DNA of 8,000 nt from an uncultured Oscillospiraceae bacterium (GTDB lineage Bacteria > Bacillota > Clostridia > Oscillospirales > Acutalibacteraceae). The notes beneath the pieces were generated by a model that saw only the letters and a program-made list of their open reading frames with translations, searched no databases and was not told where the DNA came from. Made by a program: the position numbers and the translations under genes. The stretch covers positions 1-8,000 of the forward strand of contig USLQ01000033.1 of the NCBI GenBank assembly GCA_900555545.1, written 5' to 3'. How positions within the stretch are numbered: the stretch's first letter is position 1; every line of letters starts with the position of its first letter. Shown piece by piece: positions 1 through 6,606 of this stretch.

Positions 1-227
1 AGGCCATCCGTACCGTTCAGCAGGCGGAGGCGGATGCGATTCGCATGATCAATGAGTCGTCTCCCGGTGATGCGCTGATTGCTTTGCGCGGCCTGGAGGC
101 TTTTGCCAAGGCGGCTGACGGCAAGGCAACCAAGATTATTATTCCATCCCAGATCCAGTCCCTGGCCGGTCTCGTCACCAGTGCGGCAGAGCTTGTCAAG
201 GATGTGGAGAATGCAAAGGCAGAATAA
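1..227 (+). CDS. SPFH/band 7 family protein, C-terminal part
   Basis: Only the last 74 residues are present; the gene begins upstream of the window and reads in the frame starting at position 3 to a TAA at 225-227. The segment is rich in Ala, Glu and Lys and includes ADGKATKIIIPSQIQSLAGL, a pattern typical of the end of bacterial stomatin/prohibitin-like (SPFH, band 7) proteins, in which an Ala/Glu-rich coiled coil is followed by a short conserved 'K-I-I-I-P' tail. These are membrane-associated scaffolds that oligomerise, with roles in membrane organisation or protease regulation. The exact subfamily cannot be told without the SPFH domain itself. The strong terminator just downstream makes this the last gene of its transcription unit, so it is probably unrelated to the sugar genes that follow. 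Family assignment comes from motif recognition only. Confidence 0.8.
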   Translation, partial: AIRTVQQAEADAIRMINESSPGDALIALRGLEAFAKAADGKATKIIIPSQIQSLAGLVTSAAELVKDVENAKAE

Positions 228-247
228 GTTTAATTCTTGCATTTTGT

Positions 248-282
248 GTCCCTGATTCGTTTGTGCGAATTGGGGACTTTTT
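248..282 (+). terminator. Intrinsic terminator after the SPFH gene
   Basis: A 12-bp stem pairs 248-259 (GTCCCTGATTCG) with 266-277 (CGAATTGGGGAC) around a 6-base loop. All positions pair, two of them as G-T wobbles, and a run of five T follows at 278-282. It starts 21 bases after the SPFH stop codon and separates that gene from the symporter promoter. Confidence 0.88.
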
Positions 283-323
283 ATATCAGTTTGTAAAAGG
301 AAGAGCTATTTTTTGTTTTACGA

Positions 324-352
324 TTGTGCTCTGCGGATAAATATGGTATACT
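324..352 (+). promoter_or_regulatory. Sigma-A-type promoter with extended -10 for the symporter gene
   Basis: The -10 box is TATACT (347-352), one mismatch from consensus, preceded by TGG (344-346), which supplies the extended -10 TGn element. A weak -35 box TTGTGC (324-329) lies at exactly 17 bases. Transcription would start near 359, giving a leader of about 42 bases before the ATG at 401. The poor -35 box is compensated by the extended -10. Confidence 0.7.
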
Positions 353-360
353 TTTACCAT
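343..360. promoter_or_regulatory. Candidate operator: inverted repeat over the -10 box
   Basis: ATGGTA (343-348) and TACCAT (355-360) form a perfect 6-base inverted repeat with a 6-base spacer. It covers the -10 box and the expected transcription start, a position where a bound repressor would block RNA polymerase. No regulator gene is present in the window and the motif does not match an operator I can name, so the role is inferred from geometry alone. Confidence 0.4.
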
Positions 361-400
361 CACACGCTTTGGCGTTCGGTGGAAAGAGGAGAAAAACGAT

Positions 401-1816
401 ATGGCAGATTATATCACTTCCTGGCGGGAGAAGATTGGATATGGTATCGGCGCAGTTGGGCTGGATCTGAGTTATGGGATGTTCTATTCATTCCTTTCCT
501 ATTACCTGAGTTCGGTACTTGGATTAAAAGAGGGCTTTTTACTGCTGCTCACGCCGCTTGCACGGATTTGGGATGGGATCAATGACCCGATGATGGGCAC
601 GATTGTGGACAACACGCGTACCAGAATGGGGAAATACCGCCCGTGGATCGTTATTGGTACCTGCGCAAACGCGATTGTGCTCTCCCTGCTCTTTACGAGC
701 TTTGGCATGAGCGGGACAAAGCTGTATGTCTACATCGCGTTTATGTACGTGCTGTGGGGGATGACCAACACAATGGCGGATATTCCATACTGGAGTATGG
801 TGCCTTCCTTTACAAACGATCCCAAGGACCGTAATATGATTTCCACCGTCGCGCGGACTTTTTCCGGTATTGGTCAGGGGTTGATCACGATCCTCACGCC
901 TCTTGTGCTCCCGTTGCTGAGCGACGGTATGACCACGGAGGACGGATATAGCGCCAGTGGATTCAGCCGTTGGGCTATTATCTGCTCCATCGCTCTGGTG
1001 GGTTTTGCGCTGATTTGCGTCCTCTCCACGAAGGAACGCAACGTCGTCTATAATGAGAAGCAAAAATTTAGTTTCAAGCAGATTTTTGCCGTGATCAAGA
1101 ATAACGACCAGCTTGTTGTTTTCATGATTTTTGCCATGCTGTCCAATGCGGGGTGGTACCTGACCTCCGGCACAGCAGTCTATTATTTTACGGATGTCCT
1201 GCGTGAGCCGACGGCTCAGTCCCTGTTCCAGACGATCGGTGCGGTCGGCAGCGCACTTGGCCTTTTGGTAATCCCTGTCCTCTCCAAGTGGTTCTCCAAA
1301 AAGCGAATTTATCAGATCACACTGGTCATTGCCATTGTTGGGTATGTGCTCATGTACCTGTTTGGCCCGATCCTGAAGATTACGATCCTGCTCGATATTT
1401 CCTATATCATCTCTTCCACTGGTATTGGAGCTATGTTCGTCTCCCAGACGATCTTCTTGGCCGATATTGTGGACTATGGCGAGTACAAATCCGGCAAGCG
1501 GAATGAGAGTATCACTTTTTCCATGAAGGGCTTCCTGCAAAAGATGGCCTATACCATCCAGACGATTATCCTGTTCGGTGGACTCGGCCTTGTCAATTAT
1601 AACGAGCAGATTCAGTCTGCCGGCCGTACCATTAACACGGTGACGCAGAACGCCATCGGATTTATCGCGTTCGGATTCCCGGCCGTACTGATTCTGATCT
1701 CCCTGATCATTTTCAGCAGGAAGTTCAAGCTTTTCGGCGAACTGGCACAGAAGGTGCACGACCATATCAGCGAAAAACGTAGCGCAGAACACGCAGAGCG
1801 CAGTCAAAATACCTGA
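401..1816 (+). CDS. GPH-family (MFS) glycoside/sugar:cation symporter
   Basis: This 471-residue polytopic membrane protein belongs to the glycoside-pentoside-hexuronide:cation symporter family (MelB/XynB/UidB-like, Pfam MFS_2). It would import a sugar or small glycoside with H+ or Na+. Family signatures are W57-D-G-I-N-D-P63 at the end of the second helix, the cytoplasmic loop G77-K-Y-R-P-W82, the A-D-I-P-Y-W segment in helix 4, and D358-Y-G-E-Y followed by SGKRNE and SFSMKG-like helix 10/11 residues. Length and about twelve hydrophobic segments fit an intact member. The start is supported by AGAGGAG at 385-391, 9 bases from the ATG. It is the first gene of its unit, 98 bases before a glycoside hydrolase, so the substrate is probably an oligosaccharide or glycoside cut by that enzyme. 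The actual sugar cannot be read from the sequence. Confidence 0.93.
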   Translation: MADYITSWREKIGYGIGAVGLDLSYGMFYSFLSYYLSSVLGLKEGFLLLLTPLARIWDGINDPMMGTIVDNTRTRMGKYRPWIVIGTCANAIVLSLLFTSFGMSGTKLYVYIAFMYVLWGMTNTMADIPYWSMVPSFTNDPKDRNMISTVARTFSGIGQGLITILTPLVLPLLSDGMTTEDGYSASGFSRWAIICSIALVGFALICVLSTKERNVVYNEKQKFSFKQIFAVIKNNDQLVVFMIFAMLSNAGWYLTSGTAVYYFTDVLREPTAQSLFQTIGAVGSALGLLVIPVLSKWFSKKRIYQITLVIAIVGYVLMYLFGPILKITILLDISYIISSTGIGAMFVSQTIFLADIVDYGEYKSGKRNESITFSMKGFLQKMAYTIQTIILFGGLGLVNYNEQIQSAGRTINTVTQNAIGFIAFGFPAVLILISLIIFSRKFKLFGELAQKVHDHISEKRSAEHAERSQNT

Positions 1817-1838
1817 GTATTCATATTTTACCCAAAAG

Positions 1839-1878
1839 ACAGCAGGGCGGAGCCGCAGCGTTCTGCCCTGCATGCTGT
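1839..1878 (+). other. Intergenic hairpin between symporter and hydrolase
   Basis: An 11-bp stem pairs 1843-1853 (CAGGGCGGAGC) with 1860-1870 (GTTCTGCCCTG), with two G-T wobbles and a 6-base loop. It can be lengthened by ACAG (1839-1842) with CTGT (1875-1878) across a 4-base bulge. Only three T follow, so it is a poor intrinsic terminator. It could lower expression of the downstream gene relative to the symporter or stabilise the 3' end of the symporter message. No new promoter is evident between it and the hydrolase start. Confidence 0.5.
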
Positions 1879-1914
1879 TTAGAAGAATCTGTAAGGGAAA
1901 GGCGGTTTCAGATT

Positions 1915-2220
1915 ATGACCAAAATCATGCAGGTAATGCCCCTTTGGGGTCCCTACTCCAAAAAGTACAGCGGCATCTCCCGGATCGTCCATCACACTTC
2001 GGAAGAAGGGGTGCGCTTTGATCTGGTAGTCAGCCCGGCGGTTTCCAACACAAACGCCTGTCCGCCCAATGTGACCATCCCGGTTGGCGTTCACCCCTGG
2101 ACTGCCAAAAGCGACTATTCCCACTATTCCTACCGCTGCGATTTGGAGTGGAAGGATGTCATCTACGCCGATGTCTCCTTTACGCGCCTGGAGGGGGAAT
2201 TTTCAATAACTCCGAGTTGA
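1915..2220 (+). CDS. N-terminal fragment of the broken hydrolase
   Basis: This 101-residue piece begins MTKIMQVMPLWGPYSKKYSG and is genuine up to about residue 94 (LEGE, near 2199). The last residues before the TGA at 2218-2220 come from the wrong frame. It looks like strands of a beta-sandwich module, with repeated Tyr/Ser/His-rich stretches, which in related multidomain six-hairpin glycosidases precedes the catalytic barrel. On its own it would have no catalytic residues. The frame leaves the correct reading at G5 (2193-2197), AA, T4 (2200-2203). Confidence 0.7.
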   Translation: MTKIMQVMPLWGPYSKKYSGISRIVHHTSEEGVRFDLVVSPAVSNTNACPPNVTIPVGVHPWTAKSDYSHYSYRCDLEWKDVIYADVSFTRLEGEFSITPS

Positions 2221-4436
2221 TTCAGAACTGCCTGGTGAATTTTTTCGCCGCCATCGAGTATCCCACGCGCAGGACAACTTCCGTCTGCCTACCGGACCGG
2301 CATATCCTGATCGATGCGCTCGACTACGATTCCTACTCCTACCACACGCCGCGTCCCTGGGATGAGGAGTGCATGGACGCGATGAAAAAGGGGGAGTTTT
2401 TCGACGACAGTTTTACCGGCCACCGTGGCCTCGGCGACCGGGATGACAACCGCTATATTCTGCCCAAGTATCCCAAATTTGGTGAGGAATGTGGCGATAT
2501 GGTCACCTATGAGCTGCCGGATCTGACGGGGTTTGTGCATCCCGTTCTCACGGTGCGTTACCGTACGACCGGGGAGCAGGACGCCGCCTTTGATCTCAAC
2601 GGATGTCCAGTCCAGTTCCCCATTACGGGCAATGGATTGTGTTTAAAGACGATCAACCTTGCGGATTATAAGATCGATGACGGGAAACTTGCGTTCACCG
2701 CGCGCGGTACGGGTGGGATTGAATTCGATTTTCTCGCCGTTACGGAGGCAGAAGAAGCAGATCAAATTACAATTTCGGAACAAAAGCATCCGTTCCTGCC
2801 GCAAATTGAGTCCTCTGTCGGGGAGGAGGGGGCGTGTGCGTCCTATCATTACGACGGTGTGGCGGAGCCCTTTGTGCTGCGCACTTTCAATGCGGATACC
2901 CGCTTCCGGGATTTCCCAACCGGATCTCTGGAGGATAGCCCCACCTCCCGCATCACACAGCCAGATGAGAGCTTCGGCGATATGATGGAACAGTTTTCCG
3001 GCTCATTTGCCCCCAAGCACAGCGATGATGGTTTTTACCACAACACGGTGGTGCATACGATCTATATTGAACCCCATAGTTCCCATGTCGAGTATGCGGT
3101 GATCTCCTGTGGCCCATGCACTTACCGGACGCCCGAGGAATATGAGCAGATTTACCGCCGGGCGCAGGCGTCGCTGGAGCCGCTCGGTTATACAAAGGCG
3201 GGGGAACAATACGCCTTCTCAAACCAGTTGCTGCGCGCCGCCATGTTCCAAAATGTGGTTTATCCGCTCTACTGCCACGGTGATTACGTGGTTCACCACA
3301 CGCCGGGCAAGCGCTGGGATTCCTTCTATACATGGGATTCCGGGTTTATCGGACTGGATATGGCCCTGTTTGAGCCCAAAATCGCGGATGCTATCCTTGA
3401 TCTATATTTAAGTGATTCAAATAATAAGGATTACGCTTTCCTGTTGCACGGCTCTCCTGTGCCGGTCCATCTGTATCAATACTTTGAAATGCTCAATCAC
3501 ACCAATGATAAGTCGCAGCTCTATACCTATTATGAGCGTGCCAAGCTGTTCTATGATTTCCTGGCTGGTAAGATCCGTGGTTCGACGACGGCAAAATTTA
3601 AAAGCGGCCTGACGACTACGTTTGATTATTTCTACAATTGCAGCGGCATGGACGATCTCCCCCCGCAGAAGGCGATGTACCAGGAGGGATTGCAACGCGT
3701 ATGTACCCCGGCCATTTCCACTTCCCAGGTGATCCGGTGCGCCAAACTGCTAAAGATCATTGCGTCCCACCTCGGCCGGGAGGAGGATGTGAGCACCTAT
3801 GAGGCGGATGCTGCTCGTCTGACGGAGGCACTGCAGCAGTATGCATGGGATGAGTCCAGCGGCTACTTCTCCTATGTGATCCACGATGCGGACGGCAATC
3901 CGGTGGCACAGTTCCGGAACAGGGATGGCGAAAACCTCAATAAGACGATGGACGGCATTTATCCGCTGATCGCAGGTGCTGTCACGCCCGCACAGCGGGA
4001 GCGCATCCTGGGCCATCTCAAAAGTGAAAGCGAGATGTTCACGCCCGTGGGGATCAGCGCCGTTGATAGAACGGCTGGGTACTACGTCACCAATGGCTAC
4101 TGGAACGGCAATGTGTGGCTGTCGCACCAGTGGTTTATCTGGAAGACCATGCTCGATCTGGGCGAGAATGACTTTGCCTGGAAGATTGCCCGTACGGCGC
4201 TGGACGCGTGGAAGAGAGAAGTGGAGTACTCCTATTACACCTTCGAAATGTTCAGTATTGTCACCGGGCGCGGTGGATGGTTCCACAATTTTGGGGGCCT
4301 CTCCGCTCCGGTCAACCTGTGGGCGGCGGCTTATTTCCGCCCCGGCACATATAACACCGGTTTTGATTCTCTTCGGATCATACCGCCTTTTCCGGTACAT
4401 TCCGCTGTTATGGAGCGGCGGGTGGTACGCTTTTAA
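2148..4436 (+). CDS. Catalytic fragment of the broken hydrolase, (alpha/alpha)6 domain
   Basis: The open frame runs from 2148, but protein-like continuity with the upstream piece starts only near 2202 (FNNSELIQNC); the residues before that are out of frame. The second half carries six-hairpin glycosidase marks. RWDSFYTWDSGF sits around 3318-3347, whose Asp at 3336-3338 (D475 of the restored protein) matches the W-D-S acid of GH63/GH37-like enzymes. NGYWNGNVW (4092-4118) corresponds to the Y-W-R/N-G-x-x-W motif. The EYSYYTFEMFS stretch (4224-4256) is a Glu-bearing segment where the catalytic base is expected (E771 or E778). Closest known architecture: the mannosylglycerate hydrolase MGH1-like/GH63 C-terminal domain. 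With no ribosome binding site of its own near the correct start, this piece is unlikely to be made unless the frameshift is bypassed or not real. Confidence 0.75.
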   Translation: MEGCHLRRCLLYAPGGGIFNNSELIQNCLVNFFAAIEYPTRRTTSVCLPDRHILIDALDYDSYSYHTPRPWDEECMDAMKKGEFFDDSFTGHRGLGDRDDNRYILPKYPKFGEECGDMVTYELPDLTGFVHPVLTVRYRTTGEQDAAFDLNGCPVQFPITGNGLCLKTINLADYKIDDGKLAFTARGTGGIEFDFLAVTEAEEADQITISEQKHPFLPQIESSVGEEGACASYHYDGVAEPFVLRTFNADTRFRDFPTGSLEDSPTSRITQPDESFGDMMEQFSGSFAPKHSDDGFYHNTVVHTIYIEPHSSHVEYAVISCGPCTYRTPEEYEQIYRRAQASLEPLGYTKAGEQYAFSNQLLRAAMFQNVVYPLYCHGDYVVHHTPGKRWDSFYTWDSGFIGLDMALFEPKIADAILDLYLSDSNNKDYAFLLHGSPVPVHLYQYFEMLNHTNDKSQLYTYYERAKLFYDFLAGKIRGSTTAKFKSGLTTTFDYFYNCSGMDDLPPQKAMYQEGLQRVCTPAISTSQVIRCAKLLKIIASHLGREEDVSTYEADAARLTEALQQYAWDESSGYFSYVIHDADGNPVAQFRNRDGENLNKTMDGIYPLIAGAVTPAQRERILGHLKSESEMFTPVGISAVDRTAGYYVTNGYWNGNVWLSHQWFIWKTMLDLGENDFAWKIARTALDAWKREVEYSYYTFEMFSIVTGRGGWFHNFGGLSAPVNLWAAAYFRPGTYNTGFDSLRIIPPFPVHSAVMERRVVRF

Positions 4437-4576
4437 TTGTCATGGCGGAGGGGTACACCTATCGTGTTTGTGTGAATGGAATTCTCAGCAGGGCTTCGGA
4501 GCGATTCAGTGGTGTACTGGAACTCACCTTACCGGAGGGTGATGCGCAAATTGAGGTGTCCATTCGCGTAGAATAG
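4412..4576 (+). CDS. C-terminal fragment of the broken hydrolase
   Basis: In the third frame the sequence reads GAAGGTLLIVMAEGYTYRVC onward, through VNG and LELTLP, to IRVE and a TAG at 4574-4576. This is a plausible small beta-strand C-terminal module of the kind that ends many bacterial six-hairpin glycosidases. The preceding frame ends in the unlikely tail ERRVVRF at 4434-4436. Adding one base in GAGCGGCGGG (4413-4422), for example a G after GAG, joins LRIIPPFPVHSAVME to this segment. The piece lacks a start with a ribosome binding site and is not an independent gene; the ATG at 4442 is an internal Met (residue 844 of the restored protein). Confidence 0.65.
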   Translation, partial: GAAGGTLLIVMAEGYTYRVCVNGILSRASERFSGVLELTLPEGDAQIEVSIRVE

Positions 4577-4649
4577 GGATGTGTGCGGAAAGATCAGGGG
4601 TTTTCCTGTAAAAACCTCATAAAATCGGCCGTGGCTTTACAGAAAAGTC

Positions 4650-4678
4650 TTGTAAAATTGCGTCAAATAGTTTAAAAT
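4650..4678 (+). promoter_or_regulatory. Promoter for the foldase gene
   Basis: A -35 box TTGTAA (4650-4655, four of six consensus bases) and a -10 box TAAAAT (4673-4678, five of six) are separated by 17 bases. Transcription would begin near 4685, leaving a leader of about 90 bases before the ATG at 4774. No convincing terminator lies between the hydrolase stop and this promoter, so some read-through from upstream is possible. Confidence 0.6.
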
Positions 4679-4773
4679 ATGACTGTTACGTTTTTGCGGG
4701 ACAAGCTGGCCAGTAGTTCCAAGGCATTCTGGCGGCAGGTTCCAAAGTACCTATTTGTAAAGGATGGAGTTAT

Positions 4774-6438
4774 ATGGCAAAAAAAGATAATCAGCTTTCC
4801 GCTGCGGAAGAGTACCGCAAGGAGCGCAAAGCGCGCATTGCCAAGGCCAATGCCGCAGCCGGGAAGAAGAGCGCAGCGGTGGCACTGCCTACCGTCAATA
4901 AAAAGCGCAATCGCATCATCAGCATTGTGATTGTGATTATTGCAGTGTTGCTCGTCGCGACGGGTTTGGTGTTTTTCTTTGGGGTGCCGCAGCAGTTGAA
5001 CACGGTGATGACCATCAACGGCGAGAAGATCAGCGAGGCGGAGTTCACCTATTATTACAAGTCCGCCTATAATTACACCGTGCAGATGAATTCTTATCTG
5101 TCCCAGTATGGTCTCTCCTCCGACACCAGTTTTGACTCCACCAAGTCCCCCTCCGCACAGGAGTACAACGGCTCGGTGGAACTGGAAGCGCGTGAGGACG
5201 GCCAGCCCAACACGTGGAAGGATTATTTTGTCAAGCAGGCAATCGATGAGCTGAAGGAGCAGATCGCCATCTGCCAAAAGGCAGCAGAGGAGGAAATTAC
5301 GCTTGACGAGACGGATCAGGCGGATATTGATGCCCAACTGACAGAGATTAAGGAGAGCGCTGAGCAGAACGACTACTCGCTGGATGCCTACTTGCGTGCA
5401 GTCTATGGCCGCGGCGTCGGGGAGAAGGTGTTCCGCAAAGCATTGGAGCGCAGTGCCCTGGTCACCAAATATCAGGATGCGAAGACCGAGGAACTCGGCG
5501 ACAAGATGCTTGATAAAGAGGTTCAGGCGGCCTATGAGGAGGATAAAGATACATATGACACGGCGGATGTCCGCGTTCGCGCGTTCTCTACGGCCACATC
5601 CTCCACTGATGACGAAAGCGCAGCCGATCAGGCGGTGGCAGAGGCACAGGACAAGGCCAACAAGATTCTTGAGGCCGCCACAGATGAGGCGGGCTTTATT
5701 CAGGCTGTAAAGGATACCGCTGCGGAGGACGAGGCGGATACTTATGCGGATGATGATGCTACATTAATGCGGAATGTGACAAAGTCTACCGTTTCCAGCC
5801 AGACGAGCAGTGAGGTTGCCGATTGGGTGTTTGACAGTGCACGTCAGGCGGGGGATAAGACCGTAATCACCGGAGATAATGCCGTTTACGTTGTATATAT
5901 TGTCGCACCGCGCCATCTGAGCACGGATGGAACTCGAACCGTCCGCCATATCCTACTTAACTATGAGACCGATGCGGACGATGCGAGCAAGCAGGCCACG
6001 AAGGACGAGGCTCAGAAACTTCTGGATGAATTCAACAGCGGCGATAAGACGGAATCCGCCTTTGCAGAGCTGGCCGTGGCCAACAGCGATGATACGGGGT
6101 CCAGTTCCCAGGGCGGCCTGTATGAGGATATCTATCGCGGCCAGATGGTGACACCGTTTGAGGACTGGTGCTTTGACGCCTCCCGTCAGGCGGGGGATAC
6201 CGGATTGGTGGAGAGCCGGTACGGTGTGCACGTGATGTATTTCGTCTCCAAGAATGATACGCCCTATTATGAGCAACAGATCCGTACCAGCAAAGGCTCC
6301 GAGGGATTGACAGAAGCCATTCAGGAAATCACCGATGCGGCAACTGTAGAGAAGGATGCTGCAAAGGTTGATAAGGTCGCATCCAAGTGCGATGATGATA
6401 TCCAGACAAGCCTGAACCGCAGCAGCTATAACAGCTAA
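4774..6438 (+). CDS. Membrane-anchored parvulin-type peptidyl-prolyl isomerase (PrsA/SurA-like foldase)
   Basis: This 554-residue protein would help secreted proteins fold on the outer face of the membrane by cis-trans isomerisation of prolyl bonds. A Lys/Arg-rich cytoplasmic tail (1-47) leads to one transmembrane helix (about 48-70, IISIVIVIIAVLLVATGLVF). A SurA-N-like helical chaperone region follows, opening with INGEKISEAEF (81-91). A clear parvulin (rotamase) domain spans about 389-492, with V390-R-H392-I-L, the Q-G-G-L turn and Y483-G-V-H486-V-M-Y-F-V. A related but degenerate copy lies at about 264-380. No cysteine follows the hydrophobic segment, so unlike Bacillus PrsA this is not a lipoprotein but an N-terminally anchored protein. 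The start is supported by AAAGGA near 4759-4764, 9 bases upstream. The protein is Asp/Glu-rich outside the membrane. It sits alone between its promoter and a terminator. Confidence 0.88.
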   Translation: MAKKDNQLSAAEEYRKERKARIAKANAAAGKKSAAVALPTVNKKRNRIISIVIVIIAVLLVATGLVFFFGVPQQLNTVMTINGEKISEAEFTYYYKSAYNYTVQMNSYLSQYGLSSDTSFDSTKSPSAQEYNGSVELEAREDGQPNTWKDYFVKQAIDELKEQIAICQKAAEEEITLDETDQADIDAQLTEIKESAEQNDYSLDAYLRAVYGRGVGEKVFRKALERSALVTKYQDAKTEELGDKMLDKEVQAAYEEDKDTYDTADVRVRAFSTATSSTDDESAADQAVAEAQDKANKILEAATDEAGFIQAVKDTAAEDEADTYADDDATLMRNVTKSTVSSQTSSEVADWVFDSARQAGDKTVITGDNAVYVVYIVAPRHLSTDGTRTVRHILLNYETDADDASKQATKDEAQKLLDEFNSGDKTESAFAELAVANSDDTGSSSQGGLYEDIYRGQMVTPFEDWCFDASRQAGDTGLVESRYGVHVMYFVSKNDTPYYEQQIRTSKGSEGLTEAIQEITDAATVEKDAAKVDKVASKCDDDIQTSLNRSSYNS

Positions 6439-6454
6439 CCACAAATTGCAATTG

Positions 6455-6490
6455 CATCCCCGGTTCAAAGGTGGGCCGGGGATGTTTTTT
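6455..6490 (+). terminator. Intrinsic terminator after the foldase gene
   Basis: CATCCCCGG (6455-6463) pairs perfectly with CCGGGGATG (6476-6484), a 9-bp G+C-rich stem with a 12-base loop. It is followed directly by six T (6485-6490) and lies 16 bases past the foldase stop codon. Confidence 0.93.
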
Positions 6491-6514
6491 ATCTGTCAGG
6501 CGTACGATCCGTCA

Positions 6515-6559
6515 GAATTTGAAAATTTTATTGACGATTTTCGCCGCCCGATATAAAAT
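6515..6559 (+). promoter_or_regulatory. Strong promoter with AT-rich upstream element
   Basis: TTGACG (6531-6536, five of six) and TAAAAT (6554-6559, five of six) are spaced by 17 bases. The 16 bases directly upstream (6515-6530) are almost pure A+T, as in an UP element contacted by the polymerase alpha subunit. Transcription would start near 6566, about 40 bases before the ATG at 6607. It would serve the metallophosphoesterase and GH35 genes. Confidence 0.75.
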
Positions 6560-6606
6560 ACCTGTGGAACCCGATTGCACGTCTTCCGTGAGAACAGGAG
6601 GTATGT

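Larger units (their letters stand above)
1915..4576 (+). pseudogene. Large GH63/MGH1-like glycoside hydrolase, reading frame broken twice
   Basis: One gene is spread over all three forward frames: 1915-2220, then the frame ending at 4436, then the frame ending at the TAG at 4574-4576. Each switch is a -1 shift, so one missing base at each site explains it. Restoring both gives 2664 bases, exactly 888 codons including stop, hence an 887-residue protein. The plan would be an N-terminal beta-rich region (about 1-400), an (alpha/alpha)6 catalytic region (about 410-835) and a short C-terminal beta region. There is no signal peptide, so the enzyme would act in the cytoplasm on substrate brought in by the symporter gene just upstream. 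AAGGCGGT at 1899-1906, one base from the ideal ribosome binding site and 8 bases from the ATG, supports the start. Otherwise the frames look undamaged, so the breaks are either recent or sequence errors. Specificity (alpha-glucosidic, mannosyl or other) is not determinable. Confidence 0.8.

Noticed and set aside
228..400. A riboswitch or small RNA upstream of the symporter
   Set aside because: The stretch is explained by a terminator, a promoter and a leader of about 42 bases, which is too short for a known riboswitch.
539..1873. A 444-codon open frame on the minus strand opposite the symporter
   Set aside because: It is antisense to a protein with clear GPH-family motifs, its translation is low-complexity in character with no recognisable domain, and it has no convincing ribosome binding site. 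It arises from the codon bias of the + strand gene.
2190..2220. Programmed -1 ribosomal frameshifting in the hydrolase
   Set aside because: The shift direction is right, but no in-frame X-XXY-YYZ slippery heptamer is present, no obvious stimulatory stem follows, and this family is not known for recoding. A second break of the same kind at the 3' end also argues against it.
4442..4576. A separate 44-residue small protein after the hydrolase
   Set aside because: No ribosome binding site precedes the ATG at 4442, and the same frame reads sensibly upstream of that ATG (GAAGGTLLIV), so it is the displaced end of the hydrolase.
4596..4645. Hairpins downstream of the hydrolase (GGTTTT/AAAACC and CTGTAAA/TTTACAG) as a terminator
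   Set aside because: The stems are short and A+T-rich, the second has a loop of more than 20 bases, and no T-run follows either. They do not meet the pattern of an intrinsic terminator.
4679..4930. An 83-codon open frame overlapping the foldase promoter and start
   Set aside because: It runs out of frame into the foldase gene, its ATG lies at the predicted transcription start with no ribosome binding site, and the translation has no recognisable features.
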